DNA from: Hofstenia miamia
Lineage: Eukaryota; Xenacoelomorpha; Acoela; Hofsteniidae
NCBI GenBank assembly: GCA_900660155.1
Contig: CABFPE010000350.1
Span: 463,395-527,394, forward strand
Direction of reading: 5' to 3'
Length of the DNA stretch: 64,000 nucleotides
Of the stretch, positions 46,036 through 60,600 are shown piece by piece. The first letter of the stretch is position 1; every line of letters begins with the position of its first letter. Position numbers and translations under genes: made by a program. The notes under the pieces were generated by a model. It was not told where the DNA came from, ran no database searches, and saw only the letters and a list, made by a program, of their open reading frames with translations.

Positions 46036-46299
46036 ATGCGATATGAGACACCAGAAATTTCATGGCACAATACTCAACCAGTTTATTCTATTAATTTTCA
46101 ACCAAACAATTCAAATGATGATGTACAAAGAATTGCCACTGCTGGTGGAGATAGCATTGTACGCTTGTGGCGAGTATGGTTACACGAATTCACAACAAAA
46201 TTAGAGTTTCTTTCATGTCTCGTTCGTCATGCGAGGAGTGTAAACGTTGCAAAATTTTCACCAAATGGTTCTCAAATTGCTAGTGGTGGTGATGACCAG
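46036..46299 (+). CDS. CHAF1B: CHAF1B exon 1
   Basis: Encodes residues 1-88, the first WD40 blades (LWRVWLHE, FSPNGSQIASGGDDQ). The ATG is one base past a strong acceptor (TTTTTATTTTAG), so an untranslated exon or a spliced leader probably precedes it. The donor is CAG|GTAATT. Confidence 0.95.
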
Positions 46300-49200
46300 G
46301 TAATTTTGATGCATTAACGAATTGTTAATCTTAATGTATATAAACATTCATTTATCAAATTGAAAATCTTATAACATTTAGGTTATTCTTTTGTGGCAAA
46401 AGGATGCTCATCTTGCTTCTGGAGATTTGTTTGCTGCCGAAGAGGAGAAATTAAACAAAGAAACATGGCGTGTTTTTCGCACGCTTAGAGGCCACTTAGA
46501 AGATATAAATGATCTTAGTTGGTCAAGTGATTCACTGTGTCTTGTATCAGCCTCAGTTGACAATACGTGTCTTGTGTGGAATATTGAAACTGGCCAGAGC
46601 ACTCATATCTTGAAGGAAGCCAAGGGGTAAATTCGAGTTCACGATTTGTTATTGAGGGCAATTATAGTTTGGTTTTAAACTACCATTATCATATTCAGAA
46701 ATTATTTTTTCATTTTAGGTTTGTGCAAGGAGTGTCATGTGATCCATTAGGCCATTACCTTGCATCACTTAGTAATGATCGATCATGCCGCATATATAAC
46801 ACAAAGACATATCGGTGCTGTTTCAATAACCAAAAATTCAATCAGCCACTCAATCTCAGTCCTGTCAAAGAATTGAAGGGTATATAGAATTATTCAAATT
46901 ATGCAGCATATTTAATTACTGCATAACTGTTTCTAGAGTTTCAATATTTTCCTCAGAATCGCGGAATGTTTGATAGCTTTTTCAATAGCTATGGTATTCT
47001 AAGAATAAGTTATTTTCATTTTTTTGAGCGTCTTTCAGTATTATGCAATTGAACATTTCTAAAACTAATAGAAATAATTAATGTTCACATTTTGAGATTT
47101 TGCAGTTTGAGTTTAGGTGATTCTAAAATGTTCATTGAATCGTCCTCTTCTTTTTTCAAAAGACTTTCCTTCTCGCCATCGGGTGAGTTGTTGGCTGTAC
47201 CGTGCGGTGTTGTGCACGATCCACATACGCATTCTCAGCGCAATGTGACGTACATTTACACGCGTTCTAATCTGAATAAGCCTGTAATATATCTACCTCA
47301 TGGTCAGAAGCCTTCCATCGCAGTCTCTTTCAACCCTAATAAATATAAGCTCAGGACAAATGAAAATACCCAACCCTTGTTTAAGTAAGATTTTATGTTT
47401 CTCAAATAGAAATTAGCATTATAAATTTGCTGCAATCATCATTTAGATTATGTGGTAGTAAGTTTTATTCAAGGACGTATTTGAACAGTTTTTTATTGTT
47501 TATTTTTATTAATATATATTATTTTTTGTAAAAAAAAGATCTAAAAAAAATTGTGTGAATATTACAAGATTCGATACTAAGTTTTGTAAAGTAAAAATAG
47601 TGATAATGTGCATTTATTCAATATCATGATCAGTCAAATGCTCAAATTAATCTCTTCCAAACGTTCTGGAAGTTGATGCCATAATAATTTTGGGTTTCTG
47701 ATGATCCATTAATTTATCGTTATCTTGTCCGCACAATCAAATGTTTTATTGCAAACAAGAGGGAAAACATTAAAATCAGAAAGTTTTGCGACCGTTTTAC
47801 TGGCTGCATATCGGTTTTACATTATCACATGAAAGCAATGAATTTGCTGGAGCCCTTCACCTATCAAACTTCGCTTTTCATGGTAGATTACAACATTCAA
47901 ATTATCCAGCTGCTAACGATAAATGTCGGAATTTAGTGCCTTTCCAGAGGACTATGTTCTACAAGAATTACATTTTACAGTCCCACAACACCGACCGCAA
48001 AGGTGTTTGGGTTTTAAGATATGTATGAGCTCTTGTAGCTATTGCCCCAATAAATCCACATCTCATCAATTGTCATTAATTGCATAAGAAATTCATTTTG
48101 CTAATCAAATCTTGCTCCCTAGAGATGAGTTTATTTCGCTTGAAATGTCACTCGATTTCCAAAACAAATAAATTAGCTGGCGCACGTCTGTTCCTTAAAT
48201 CCCATGATTAAATATAAACTTACACAATGATATTGCATTGATCGCAGTCTCAATGGATATAGGTTTTCCCAATTCGTATTTAAATCATAGGGATAGTTTA
48301 TTAGGGGATGATAAATTTCTGCACATAGCTAGCAATGGGATTCAACTTTATTAGGTAAAATGTTGAAATGTAATGTAAATACTTTTAACAGATATACTTA
48401 TTTTTGTGCTGGGCATAAATCGGTTTCCAAACTTATATATTTGACTCTGACAATTTACTAAATATCAAGTTTGTGTTTTACAAACTACGCAAATCTGTTC
48501 AAAATATTTTTATGAATGTGTAGAATTAAGTGATTGAAATGTTAAGATATAGGAAGCCGTTTGAGAAAATGGAATTCTTCGTAAGTATTTGGCTTAACCA
48601 TTAAAGGCTATTTTAGCCGCCTGATCACAGAGCAAAGTCATGCGCAATAGCTTCTGCTGTGAACGGACTGTGACTCTTACTTTCGTCAATTGTTATATTT
48701 AGACTACTGTGGTAACTAAGAAATTTAATTACGAAAATGCAGGGCATACGTATGCTTAACCAAATCTATCAAATAAGCCAAAGTTGTATCCGTGACAATT
48801 TTCCCATGAAACGCCCTCATGTTCTGAACACTCCATGCCAAAATAATGATTACAAAGTGCAATGTCTGGTTTGATAACATATTGAGGGATGTAAAATTAG
48901 ATTATTGGGTATAATCTATCATTGATCGTATGTATTTAATTATATTTTCAAACAAAAATTAATAATACAGGAATAGCAATGGTGTTCATCAAACTTGAAT
49001 TAGTAGGCAATTATAAAAACAAAGAGAAATGAGCATTGATCTACAACTACATCGATCTACCTTCGTATTTCAAATGTCTGTAATTGAAAAATGATTTTAT
49101 TTATATTCAGTATTAATCAAAACTTACAAACGGTAAGTTATGCTATTAGCTAGAGCAAATAATCGAAATTTGCATTTCTCAGGTGCGTTTCAACGTTTAT

Positions 49201-51585
49201 GAAACGAGGCGATAAAATATTAAATTCATTTTAGGCCCTCAATTTTTCTACAAACAAGGCCTGTGCCTTAATAGGATGCGGTTCCAACTGACCGCTCGAC
49301 ATTGTCTGGTATTAACATTTCCGATTCGGCTTAGTCAGTCTAAAATTTTTCGGGGCTGTCGCTTACTGCTTAAAATGTGGTTTCCAATTTTTATTCTGCA
49401 TGATGTAAAAATGCGCATTTCCATAACGTTGTTTCACTGCTTTGCACTTCTTGCATTCTGATGTGTTTTTCAATTCTAAATATAAATTATATTGTACCAA
49501 CTCTTTCAACGATGTCACACTTCATTAACTGCTGTAGTGGGGGTTTACAAGTGATACTCTCTTTCCTGGAATTATCTAACATGTCTGAGTAAGTTTTCAG
49601 TGGGGTTATTTTTATTCATGTAACTTGTTGCAATTTTGTTTACTTTCATAATTTTAGTCGTAACAAAATCAATCGCTATTACATTGCCTTACGTATGCGG
49701 ATTGTTAACTTACTTGGATATAAGTATGTTAATCAAGGGATCAATGTTTTTAGGCTTCGTGCAACTGTCAACTTTTTTGTCATGAAACACGTACATTTTA
49801 TAATAAAAGAATAAAATAGATACCTAAACTGGCAATGCATATATTTTCAGGGTTGCCTTGTAATGGGACCAATCATTTTTTATCTGAATTCTGTTGGCAA
49901 GTTTTAAATATGTGTATTGTGTTCATTACCGCAGGCTTATTGCAGACCGCATTGCAGATTCTCTGCCTGGACGTTATTTGCCCTCCATCACAGCAGCTTT
50001 TAGGGCAACTTTCATTTTAATGGTCATTAAAAAGCCTTTCAGTAGCTTATGAATATACCATTTGTTTTGTGTTTATAGCTTATTCCAAGATTTCGTAGTT
50101 TCACGACCAACGAGCATTTAGGCATATTCAATCTTAATTATTTTTGTCAACAAATTCTCAACTCTTCAATCAATATATTTGATGTTTTTAGAATTGAAAT
50201 CCATTTTTGAAAAGGTCCAGGTGTGTACCAAACTTCGATGCAAAAAACTGAACCGAAATCGAAAGTAATATATTAAATTTGTTAGGCATACTAAAACTTT
50301 TACTTGAATATTTGAAAACATTTACACCTATAAATCGAGTTATATGCTTCTAGATTTAGGGATTATCTAGGATTTTTTTCTGAATCGAATATTCTATATT
50401 AACACCTGAAACTCTACTGTCAAGCTTCATTAAATATGATCGACTAAAATATAAATTATAAATAAGTTGGTTTATGAATTAAGGGTTTCCAAATAATTCA
50501 ATTTTCAACTAATAAAAAGAAGGGATAAAATGAAAAAATTCACAATTTTTCATAGAAACTATATTCCAAGTTTGTATTTGAACGTTTTCTCACGAACATA
50601 AATTACCTTAATTCAGAATGAAATTAGTAATCATCTGTTTTTTAGGATGTAATTCTACTCTAAATAAAATGTTTAAACACTAGTAGTAGTTAATGAATAA
50701 TGGAAAAAATTGAATACTTAAATAGTAAAGTACTCTTTTTCCATCTGTTTTTAAATGTATCATTTTCAGGCCTTTTTAATTTAAACCTATTGCTTAAATC
50801 AACAGTTTTGCAGTATATAACTGGGTTTCATCTAGTAATTATCTAATTCGGTATATTGGGCGAATACTTCTGGTAGGTTCATTGGAGATGTTTTTGGGTA
50901 CGTGCATAGCCTCTAAGAAGACACGCGGGTTGCAGTAATATAATAAGATTGCCCACACAGCCCCAGTTTAAAGTTACTAATAAAGTAGTATTTTGCAAAA
51001 CAGATATTTTGGCTGATGCGGGTAAAATTTTTGCGAGTGAAGCCGCTGAACACCTTACTGGCGGATTTGTGTATCAGAAATATCTTACGTGCACAGCTCT
51101 AGTCCATGTCCTGTATATAGACGAGCTTGAACATACAAATAGACTAGTTCTTTCATTATAATTAATTATTATTTTTGTTTGAAAACAATTGGCAATCAAC
51201 GTCCTTAAATATTCTATTTACTAAGTTAAATGGTGGAACGCGTTGAAATATAGAACGCTTTGAAGAAGTTGATTGCTTTTTTGAAAGCTTATTGAAGTAT
51301 TTTGTTTGCTCTGAAATTACTACATTCTAGTGGTTAATAATGAATTGAATAGTTCTTTCTTACATATTGACGTAGTCCAGAAATGAATTGAAAATACTAA
51401 TAAATATAACTATGCTAGTGCCTTTATATCCACGCTTTCATTCATTAAAATCAACTGCTTGGAAAGATCCGCGCTATTTCTTAGATAATTGGATTTATAA
51501 AATATAATGACAGTATAAAACTGTTGATTTCCCGACAACTTCTTAGAGAATAAGGATTCTTATGATTATCCAAAACCATTTCATC

Positions 51586-51624
<39 letters not shown>

Positions 51625-54600
51625 TAATACTTAGCACGAATTTCATGTTCAGACTGTTGTAAATCTCTATGTTCAAAAGGGTCGCACTTATAAATGCTAC
51701 TATGCTCTCGCTAAGTATTTCCAATACCTAAGCAAATTTTTATACATAATCGGTAGTATTTCTCGAATTTCATTAAAAAAATTATTTTACATGCCATCAT
51801 AATGCGAAAAATGGTTATTAAGTAAAGCATATCAGTAGTAGTAATTCAATTTGAAATTTTTCTAGATTTTCCCATTAGCATGGACCATTAACAAAAACTG
51901 CCTGACTATTGTTTGAAAATTTATCACTTTGTAATTCAATAACAGTTAGAATAGTTTATATTATCTATGTAGAATTAGTACAAATTTCATATTTTTTATT
52001 GCACAATTCTCCCTACTTACTTCTAAACGTTGAAGGAGTTTATGAATTATCTGATGGTTTCTTTAAAATCATTTTAAACTCCCATGACTCATGAGCTAAA
52101 AATGTTATTAAAAATCTTCCTCGACATTCTAAAATCCCACTAGGTCGCAACCTTTTATCGTTATAGCTTTGGTGAACTCTCCGGTCTCCATTTTTATTAT
52201 TAGAAAATAAATAGTTGACCTTTGATTCACTGAGCATTGGGAATGGGCAGATTAGAGTTAATATTATATGTACAAATGAAGTTCTTTTACCTACTGCCTA
52301 ATGTTATTATATTTCTAGAAAATTTTTCAAATGTGTACAAGATATATTTCAATAATAATTTAAGAAGCATACAATTTATTTAGACATCACTAACTAAATA
52401 AGGATTTTAAAATTTATCCTCACCAAAACAAAATGCTCACGTGCAATAGAAATTGTACCAGAATTAACTGCTATCACACCTAAAACTAGAATTATACATT
52501 AGTTATAAATGATTTTTAATGTCATTCCCAAATATTTGAATTTTATTGAGAATTGTTGCGTATAGTATATTACATAAATTGAAAATGTATATAATATTAT
52601 TCTTGCTATTTTGAGTTTAGTGAGGGAGCTTTTTTCCATTACATCGATTTTCTTTTTATGGAGGGAAAATTTCGTGTCATGATGCTATGTAAATGCTACC
52701 CCTACTATACATGTATCAACCACAGAATAACCATTGAAAATAAGATGCAACAATAAAAATCTACGTATATATTGTACAATAGAGTAGGAGGTATAGAGCC
52801 CAAGGGGATGTAGTGCTTAATTCCACCTTGCCAAAGCAATAATGTTAATATATACAATATGGTTGTTAACAAATATTTTTTTGCACCATCAGAAAGATTT
52901 AGCAAACTAACGTATATTCAAAAGTACTATTTCGAGGTAAGCTGATGACACGTAACCATCAATCTTGAGAAAGCATAGACTCTTAATATATATATATATA
53001 TATATATATATNNNNNNNNNNNNNNNNNNNNNNNNNNNNNNNNNNNNNNNNNNNNNNNNNNNNNNNNNNNNNNNNNNNNNNNNNNNNNNNNNNNNNNNNN
53101 NNNNNNNNNNNNNNNNNNNNNNNNNNNNNNNNNNNNNNNNNNNNNNNNNNNNNNNNNNNNNNNNNNNNNNNNNNNNNNNNNNNNNNNNNNNNNNNNNNNN
53201 NNNNNNNNNNNNNNNNNNNNNNNNNNNNNNNNNNNNNNNNNNNNNNNNNNNNNNNNNNNNNNTATATATATATATATATATATAACGATATCAGCTCTTT
53301 GTACTATGGAAATAGAGAAATTCGGCTTCTCCATAGTTCAAAGAGTTGAAACCGCATTTTGGCCTCAATTCTTAATATTTTTAATCAATTTTTTATGTGT
53401 GATCGTTGAAAATACAATCAAGCATATAGCCAAAAATTTAGTGAAATTCTGCAATTTTTTTAAGAGTAATGATTTTTTAGGAAAACTTACGCTTATCAGC
53501 TGTTTGTAACTACTAGATATTAATAGATATGAGTAGCTTTGAGTTTGACTCAAACATAATTAGAGCATTGATGGATATTAACCTAAACTAGCTTGTATAA
53601 AGATGTTCAACTGACTAAAAAATTAAAATAGAATCGTTATTGCCCTAATTTTAAATGTTTACAGTTATCCATAAATTTAAACATATATATATATATATAA
53701 TCTTAATAAGCTTTATTTCAATTGAACAACATAGCTTACAAAAATGAATTTAAAATAAATTAAAACAAATTAGCGGAAAGCGTTTAGGGTTTTTGATGAA
53801 CCAATAATTTTTTGTTGGGAAAGTAAATTATGTTTCAGTAATCGCTTTAAACTCCCTAAGGCTTTCAGCGTATCTTATTGTACAAGATAAATTATTCCAT
53901 AATAGACTGGTAGCATGTGTAAAAGAATTATTCCATGCAGCTGATTTATTTGCTATACTGACGATCAATGCACGTGTTCTTGAGTTAAATTTGATGTTAT
54001 TGTTAAGGAATTTCAGTGTATGCACCGAATTGGTAACATGTTTGAAAAACAACGTCAAGCTTGCAAACATTATGTGGTACTTGGATGACAGAATTTGAAC
54101 TTCTTGTAACTTATCACTGGTATCTTGCTTGTAAATATTGTAAAAAGATCTGATACACCAGTTGAATGTTCTATTAATACGTTCACTTTGTTGGATTGTA
54201 AGATTAGTAAGCAGAATGCATGCATATGTAAAATGACATAGGACAAAAGAGTGAATCATTTGGGTGCTTTGTGTTATATGCTTAATCTCATTAATGGATA
54301 TGATGGCTAAAGCCATTTTACGTAGTTTATTGTTTATGAATGAGTTATATTCTAGCTTATTGTCAATATCAACGCCTAGATATTTGTTGTTTTCTGTTTG
54401 TTTTATGCTCTGTGATCCTACTTGCAGTTCAATTTTGTTGGAAATGCTTCTTAATGAATTTGTGGGAAAATATCAAGAATTGCGTTTTTGGAATATTAAT
54501 TGTCAGTTTATTTTGATTAAAATATATTTTTAGTTGCTTAATGTTGTTTTTCAGTTGTTCGACAGCCCTATGTGGACTAGTGTCCTTAGAAACTATGCAT

Positions 54601-57600
54601 ATATCGTCAGCGTATTGATAAATATCACCCGACTTGAAATATCATTTATGTATATAGTAAACAAAATGGGTTCCAGAACAGTGCCCTGTGGGATTCCCCT
54701 TGAAGATTCTATATAACCTGAGAATACATTTCCAATCTTTACTCGATGTTTTCTATTGGATAGGAAACTATTTATCATGGCTAATGCGTTATTATCAATT
54801 CCAATTGCTCTTAGTTTTTGCTGCAATATTGCATGATCCATGCTGTCAAAAGCTTTACTTAGATCAATGGAGGCTACTGCTGCGCATATGTTATCGTTGA
54901 TGGTTAACTTTATATTCTCTGTTATGCCAACTAATGCATCAACTGTAGAGTAGTCACGCCTAAATCCAAACTGTCTATTAGATAATAGATCATTATTCGT
55001 TAAGTATTGTGTAAGCTGTTTTGCAAGAAGTTTTTCAAATATTTTGGCAAATGTGTTTGTAACAGATATCGGTCTATAATTTAATCCATTCAAGGGATCA
55101 CCCTTTTTGTAGACGGGTTTTCAAATTGTTGACTTATATTAGTGATGAAATAGTCTAGCAGAGCTGCATTGCGAGTAGGAATTTCGGTGTTAACAACATT
55201 CAAGCCAAAAATATTGCAAAAGCTTTCAATTTCAATTTTATCATACATATTGAGATATTTCAGGTTGTTTTCTCCAAGCATCATAATGTTGTTACACCTT
55301 GCCAAGGCGCATTCAATCTCAAGAACTTTTAAATCTATAAATGCTTTCCTAAACCTTTTACATGGGTTGTAACTAACATTTAATAAGAAGTCGTTTTGGC
55401 TGATAAGAGATAGTTGTATCCATATGGTTTCAATGACGTCATGGGGATGTTCTAAATCATCTCTTCTTTCTGCCTGTAGGGTTTTGGGAACAAGTATAAG
55501 GAGGCCTCCACCACGACTAGAGCGATTTTTATGAAATAGGTCAAACATTTGCAATTTGGATTATACAACCTCACTGGACAACTATCATCCAGCCACGTTT
55601 CAGTTATTCCGAAAATGGTATTTCTGTCCAACATTGAACACAGTTGAAGAAATTCGATTCTGTGAGCAACTAGACTGCGTACATTAAGATGCGCAATTTT
55701 GAGTTTACTATTACAATTGCGTAATTTGTTTCTGCCCTCACTGCATAAGAAGGGTCTTGGATTGGGATGTATATATATATATGTATATATATATGAAAAT
55801 GCCTATAGTTGCGATATTTAATGAAACTTAAAATTAGTAAAATAGTATTTTACGATTACTATTGCACATTTTGACATTTTAAGCCCCATACGTCTCATAG
55901 AATGCAATTTGACGCATTTCAAATTATCAAAATTGTATCAAATACAAAGTGTCTATATTTTTAGTCTTACTGATGTTGTTTTCAATGAATGAAGCAAGGT
56001 GAAAATTGTTAGTGTATACATTAAAAATGTTTAGTTGTACATTAGCTTAAGGAACGTGTAAGTTTTTAAAAAGTAGCAGTACCATGATGAATAAGAAACA
56101 ATAATTTGAAGAACATTTTCTACTCTGAATCAAAAAAGTGAGCGAATTCTTTTAGAATTTTTTAAACATTCACTGCGTTTTTTAGCAGAATTGTCAATTG
56201 ATAAATTTCTCTTTCTTCTAGACACAGTTTTGGCAGTTTTCTTTATTCTCGAAGCAGTAGGAATGTTCTTTTCTAATTCAGAACTGTAGAAGTCAAGCAC
56301 AGATTGCATTTCATTGCATGAACTTTTAGCACATAATTTCCTGTTTGGGATAAGTGAGCTTTAAACAAATCATTTCTAATGTTTTCTTTGTTGCTAATAT
56401 ATGTTTCCCTAACATTTCTAATAGCAGTAGGAGTAAATTGATTAGGATCTCCAACAACATATCTTAGAAACTCTTTGACAAAATAGTTCATATTATTTTC
56501 CACTGTGTTCGTGGAAGAAATTAGGTTCGACCCCATTTTCTTATTTATACTGACTTAGCATGTAATTCATTAAAATTTTTTCTTTTGAAATTTTTATGTG
56601 CCTTTTAAATTTATATCCTGGTTTACCCTACGACGATAATATAGTTTATTGCGAATTATTTTTTAAATCATTGTATTGCATAATAGTAAAACTTAAAGGC
56701 AATGGCCTAATGTTCAACTTGCTTTGCAACAAGAAATAATTTGTTGCCATTAATTCAGTATAGGTCAAGGATTCAAATTTTATTGTAATATAATTATTTA
56801 CTTGAGAACGAATTTCTGAAAGTTTATTCATTGATGGCAGTTTTTCAAATGTCTTGATGCAGCTAAAAGATCACATAAAATTTTTTAAGGGTATTGTTTA
56901 ATTTTGCCCTCATTTAAAATTCGCATTCATCTGGGACTTAGCGTATTCAAAAAATTTTCTATTATTGTGTTTTTATTAATATTCGGTTCAATGACCATCA
57001 AAGTGTATACTGGCTCGAAGAAGCCCAGCACAATAATTTGGTTTTCTTATGCAAAAAAACAGCATTTAATTAATGAAAATTGCCGGTAAATGAAAATACG
57101 CATGTTCAGAGTGTTGTACATGTTTCTTGTACATCAAATAAAAACAAAATTGTGCAATTTTGAATATTACATTTATTCTTTTCAAAAAGTCAATTGGAAA
57201 CTTGAGCTTGGTGTATCTTGCACAACTCTTAAAGAGTGGGTCGTGTTTTTGACAGAGACACATGAATTTCATCTTCCACAGACAGCAATTGTACTCGTTT
57301 CTTTTGCTTGATGGTTATCAGAGCTGAAAATCCAAATTCACACAAGTAGGAGGTTGAGAATTGTACAAGAAGTCGTAGCGCTTTCTGGGCAATTGCAGGT
57401 ATTCCTTTGGAATCACCAACCAAAATGCATTCAGGTTAATTTCAGAATGCTTCAACTTTAATGTCCTGTCACTTAGAACACTGGCAATTTCTTCTTTTAA
57501 CATGAACTGTTCTTCCGATGGCTATATTCTACAAATTGGTTTCAAATTGAGTCATACTGGTCAACAGATATCGATGGAAAATATGTCTCAAGATTCGTTA

Positions 57601-60600
57601 ACAAAGTGTCCAAATGGTTGAAAATCAGTAGCCTAATTTCTCGACAATTCCTTTTAAAAACACTTCCAAATTTCCTGCAGCTATGCGTTTCTTCCATATT
57701 GTCAATTTCTTTTGAAATGCATTTATTTTGTTAGTAGAAAAGATATTTTCCTTCCTGCCCTGCAGGCTATTATTTAAGAGGTTTACTTCATGCATTAAAT
57801 TTTGTTTTTGTGCGATTGAGACAAAACCTTTAAGAAATCCTGTCATTGCAGGGGCACCATCTGTCCATTTCAATACACAATACTCTAAATATGAATTCAA
57901 AACATCAAATACATCTTGTTCTTTTGTTATCAATGGAATCTCTTTACAACAAAGAAAGTCTTCTACAATAGCTTCATCATTAATAAAGCGAACAAATACA
58001 AGGAGTTGTGCTTTACCACTAGAGTCCGTACTGTCATCAACATGAAATTCATATAAGTTATGTTTTAATATTTCTGACATAAGATTGCATTCAATGTCTC
58101 CTAACATGTCCTTAATGCGCCTACTTATTGTGTTGTCGGAAAGTTGAATTTTATTTACCACTGCTACAGCATCCTCTCGAAACATTATCCTCACCATTTC
58201 TTTACATGCAGGTAAAATAACAATTTCTGCGATGGTATGAGATTTCATTTTTCTTGCAACTATTCCCACCACTGCATAACTTGCTTCTTGTCATTTGCCA
58301 CTCACCTTGAACTTTTTGGTAAACATAGAAACTTGTCATTTATTACATTTCATTGCTCCTTCAAAATGCTGTTAATCTTTCTTCGACAACTCAGGATGTT
58401 TAGTTTTTAAGTGTCGTTTCAATTTGGCTGGTGCCATAGCACTGCTAGCCAGCTTCTCTCCACAAACAATACACAAAGGTGAAGGACACTCCGGGTTTCC
58501 AGTCCAAGTAAATTCCAGAATTATGTACTTTTCCCAATATTAACGAACTTTCAGTTGTAATTTAATTCTATCATTTCATGATAATTTCGATGAGACAGCA
58601 TTTGCTGGTAGTGACTGCAGCTTCAACAGACTGCCTCTGATCCTGCGTCTCTTCATCCGCATCCATCTTGCATTGTTTCACAAATCCATCCATGGTTGTA
58701 AATTTGTAAGCGGAATGTAGCGACTTTAATTCTATGAAATTGTGTATATTTCAACAATAGATTTTAAAAAATATGCATATAATTTGTTGGAGTAAGATGT
58801 AAAGACAATAGAATATTCTCCTAATATTCTTAAATGGGTAATAACCCAATATCCCCCTTATGGAATATTGCCTGGTATAAATATTATGGAATTATAAAAC
58901 CACTACACTTTTAAAAATTACATTAGCTAACTCCAACGTAATGATAAATAGATTCTCGAAATTAACTTTAGCATCTTGTTTATTTATCGTTGTTATGCTT
59001 TCAGAAATTGCGGAACCCTTGAACTCTACTAACGAAACCTCAAGGTCCCCGGAGCTTTGGTTGAAAACCACTGGTATAGAGGATATGCTAGCAGCTGAAC
59101 ATAATTTCGCGTATTTTGTAAGCTTCCGGTTGTCTGAGATTTCTAGAGCATGACTAAATTTAGTGCGCGCAAGGGAAACAGTCGAAGGCTGCAGTGAACT
59201 AATTACAGTCAGAGCGGCTGGACGGCCAGAAGACCAGCATGGCAAAAATATCTCCTCAGGTCGGACACGGCACTCAGTGAGGTTAGACTTCTCAAGCACA
59301 GGAGACAAAGCACCTTTGGAAGCAGTTGCAAAAATAGCGTCCCTAAGTCGATCATGACGAAAAATTCTTTCACCATCAACCGCGCATTACATAGCATGAT
59401 CAAACTAAAGGTTTACAGCACTTTTGAGATTTTTTTTCATCGCCAATTAAGGGGATCCCAAGCCGATAACAAAGCAAAATTCGGAATTCAGCCGGAGTGA
59501 ATGAAAGACCAAAATGTTTAGGCACCAGCAGCAGAATTTCTGAGAAAGCTTTTCACACACTTTTTCAGAATGTTTTTGTTTATCATTAATGTCTCTGTGT
59601 CTAAAGTTCCATAATCTATTTTAGGTTTTGAATTGTCGGGGTGCTTTTCCTTCAGTGTAAGAAACGTTTGCTCATCAAAGCTGATACCCTCACATCTTAG
59701 GGCTGATATGGTTCTCGTGACTAAGTTGTTTAGCTCTCTTAAGATTTTAGCTGGTACTGAAAAAAATGATTTATTTTTAATGCTTATAGATGAAAAAACG
59801 TAAGTAATGCTGGGGTATTTCTGAGTTGGACGTTTCCAAATTAGAGGTTTTTTTTAGATTTTAGAGATGATTGCTTAGGGAATTTTCCCATGTGTCACGT
59901 ACTTTTAGGGGAGGTGTCACGCCATATTGCATTTGAAAAGTAACTATGACCAAATTCTCTTCTAATTAACGACAAAAGGTCTATTTTAAAGTGTTAGTTC
60001 AAAAAATTGTTAATCATATTTTAGAGATCATTCTTCAGAAATAAGCTTTTCGGTGCATTCTAATCGAAAACAACTATTCCCAATTCTTTTATTACATTAA
60101 TGTGCCTTGTATAACTGTTTTTCGTTTCAGTTTTGTCAATGGGTTAGGATTATTTAATGCAATGAAGATGACATTTCTCTTTTAAAAATGTATATTGCTA
60201 TGGGCTCATATATTAAACCGGCTTTTAAATATGGTATATTATTAGTTTCACTAAATTTGTGCAAAAAATGCTTGCGTTCCTCTAATTTGTTACAGAAAGC
60301 TTAAGAAACCCTGCTCCAGAGAGACCTGGAACACATATTTATTAGGCTTTTTAACAATATTTACTGTGTTGTTCATTGAACATAAGATCTAGCTGCGTTT
60401 ATTTTACTATCACCTCAGCTAATCATTTCATATTTCAAGGCTCGCTGAAGATCTCGAACATTTTTTATATATTTTTGCTATAATTTACTATTTGTAGAGC
60501 ATTTCAGGTCGGTGTTTTCACATTGTAATGCAGATAAATATTTTATTAATAGATTAATATTATTCTATATTCTTTAAGAAGTGTTCATGCATTTATTTTA

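Noticed and set aside
47104-47105. AG acceptor (TTTTGCAG) for CHAF1B exon 4
   Set aside because: Using it gives an immediate stop after exon 3; the acceptor ending at 47116 keeps frame and matches the family.
52927-53334. Open frames across 53012-53262 with YIYIYI repeats
   Set aside because: They are N and (TA)n translated, not protein.
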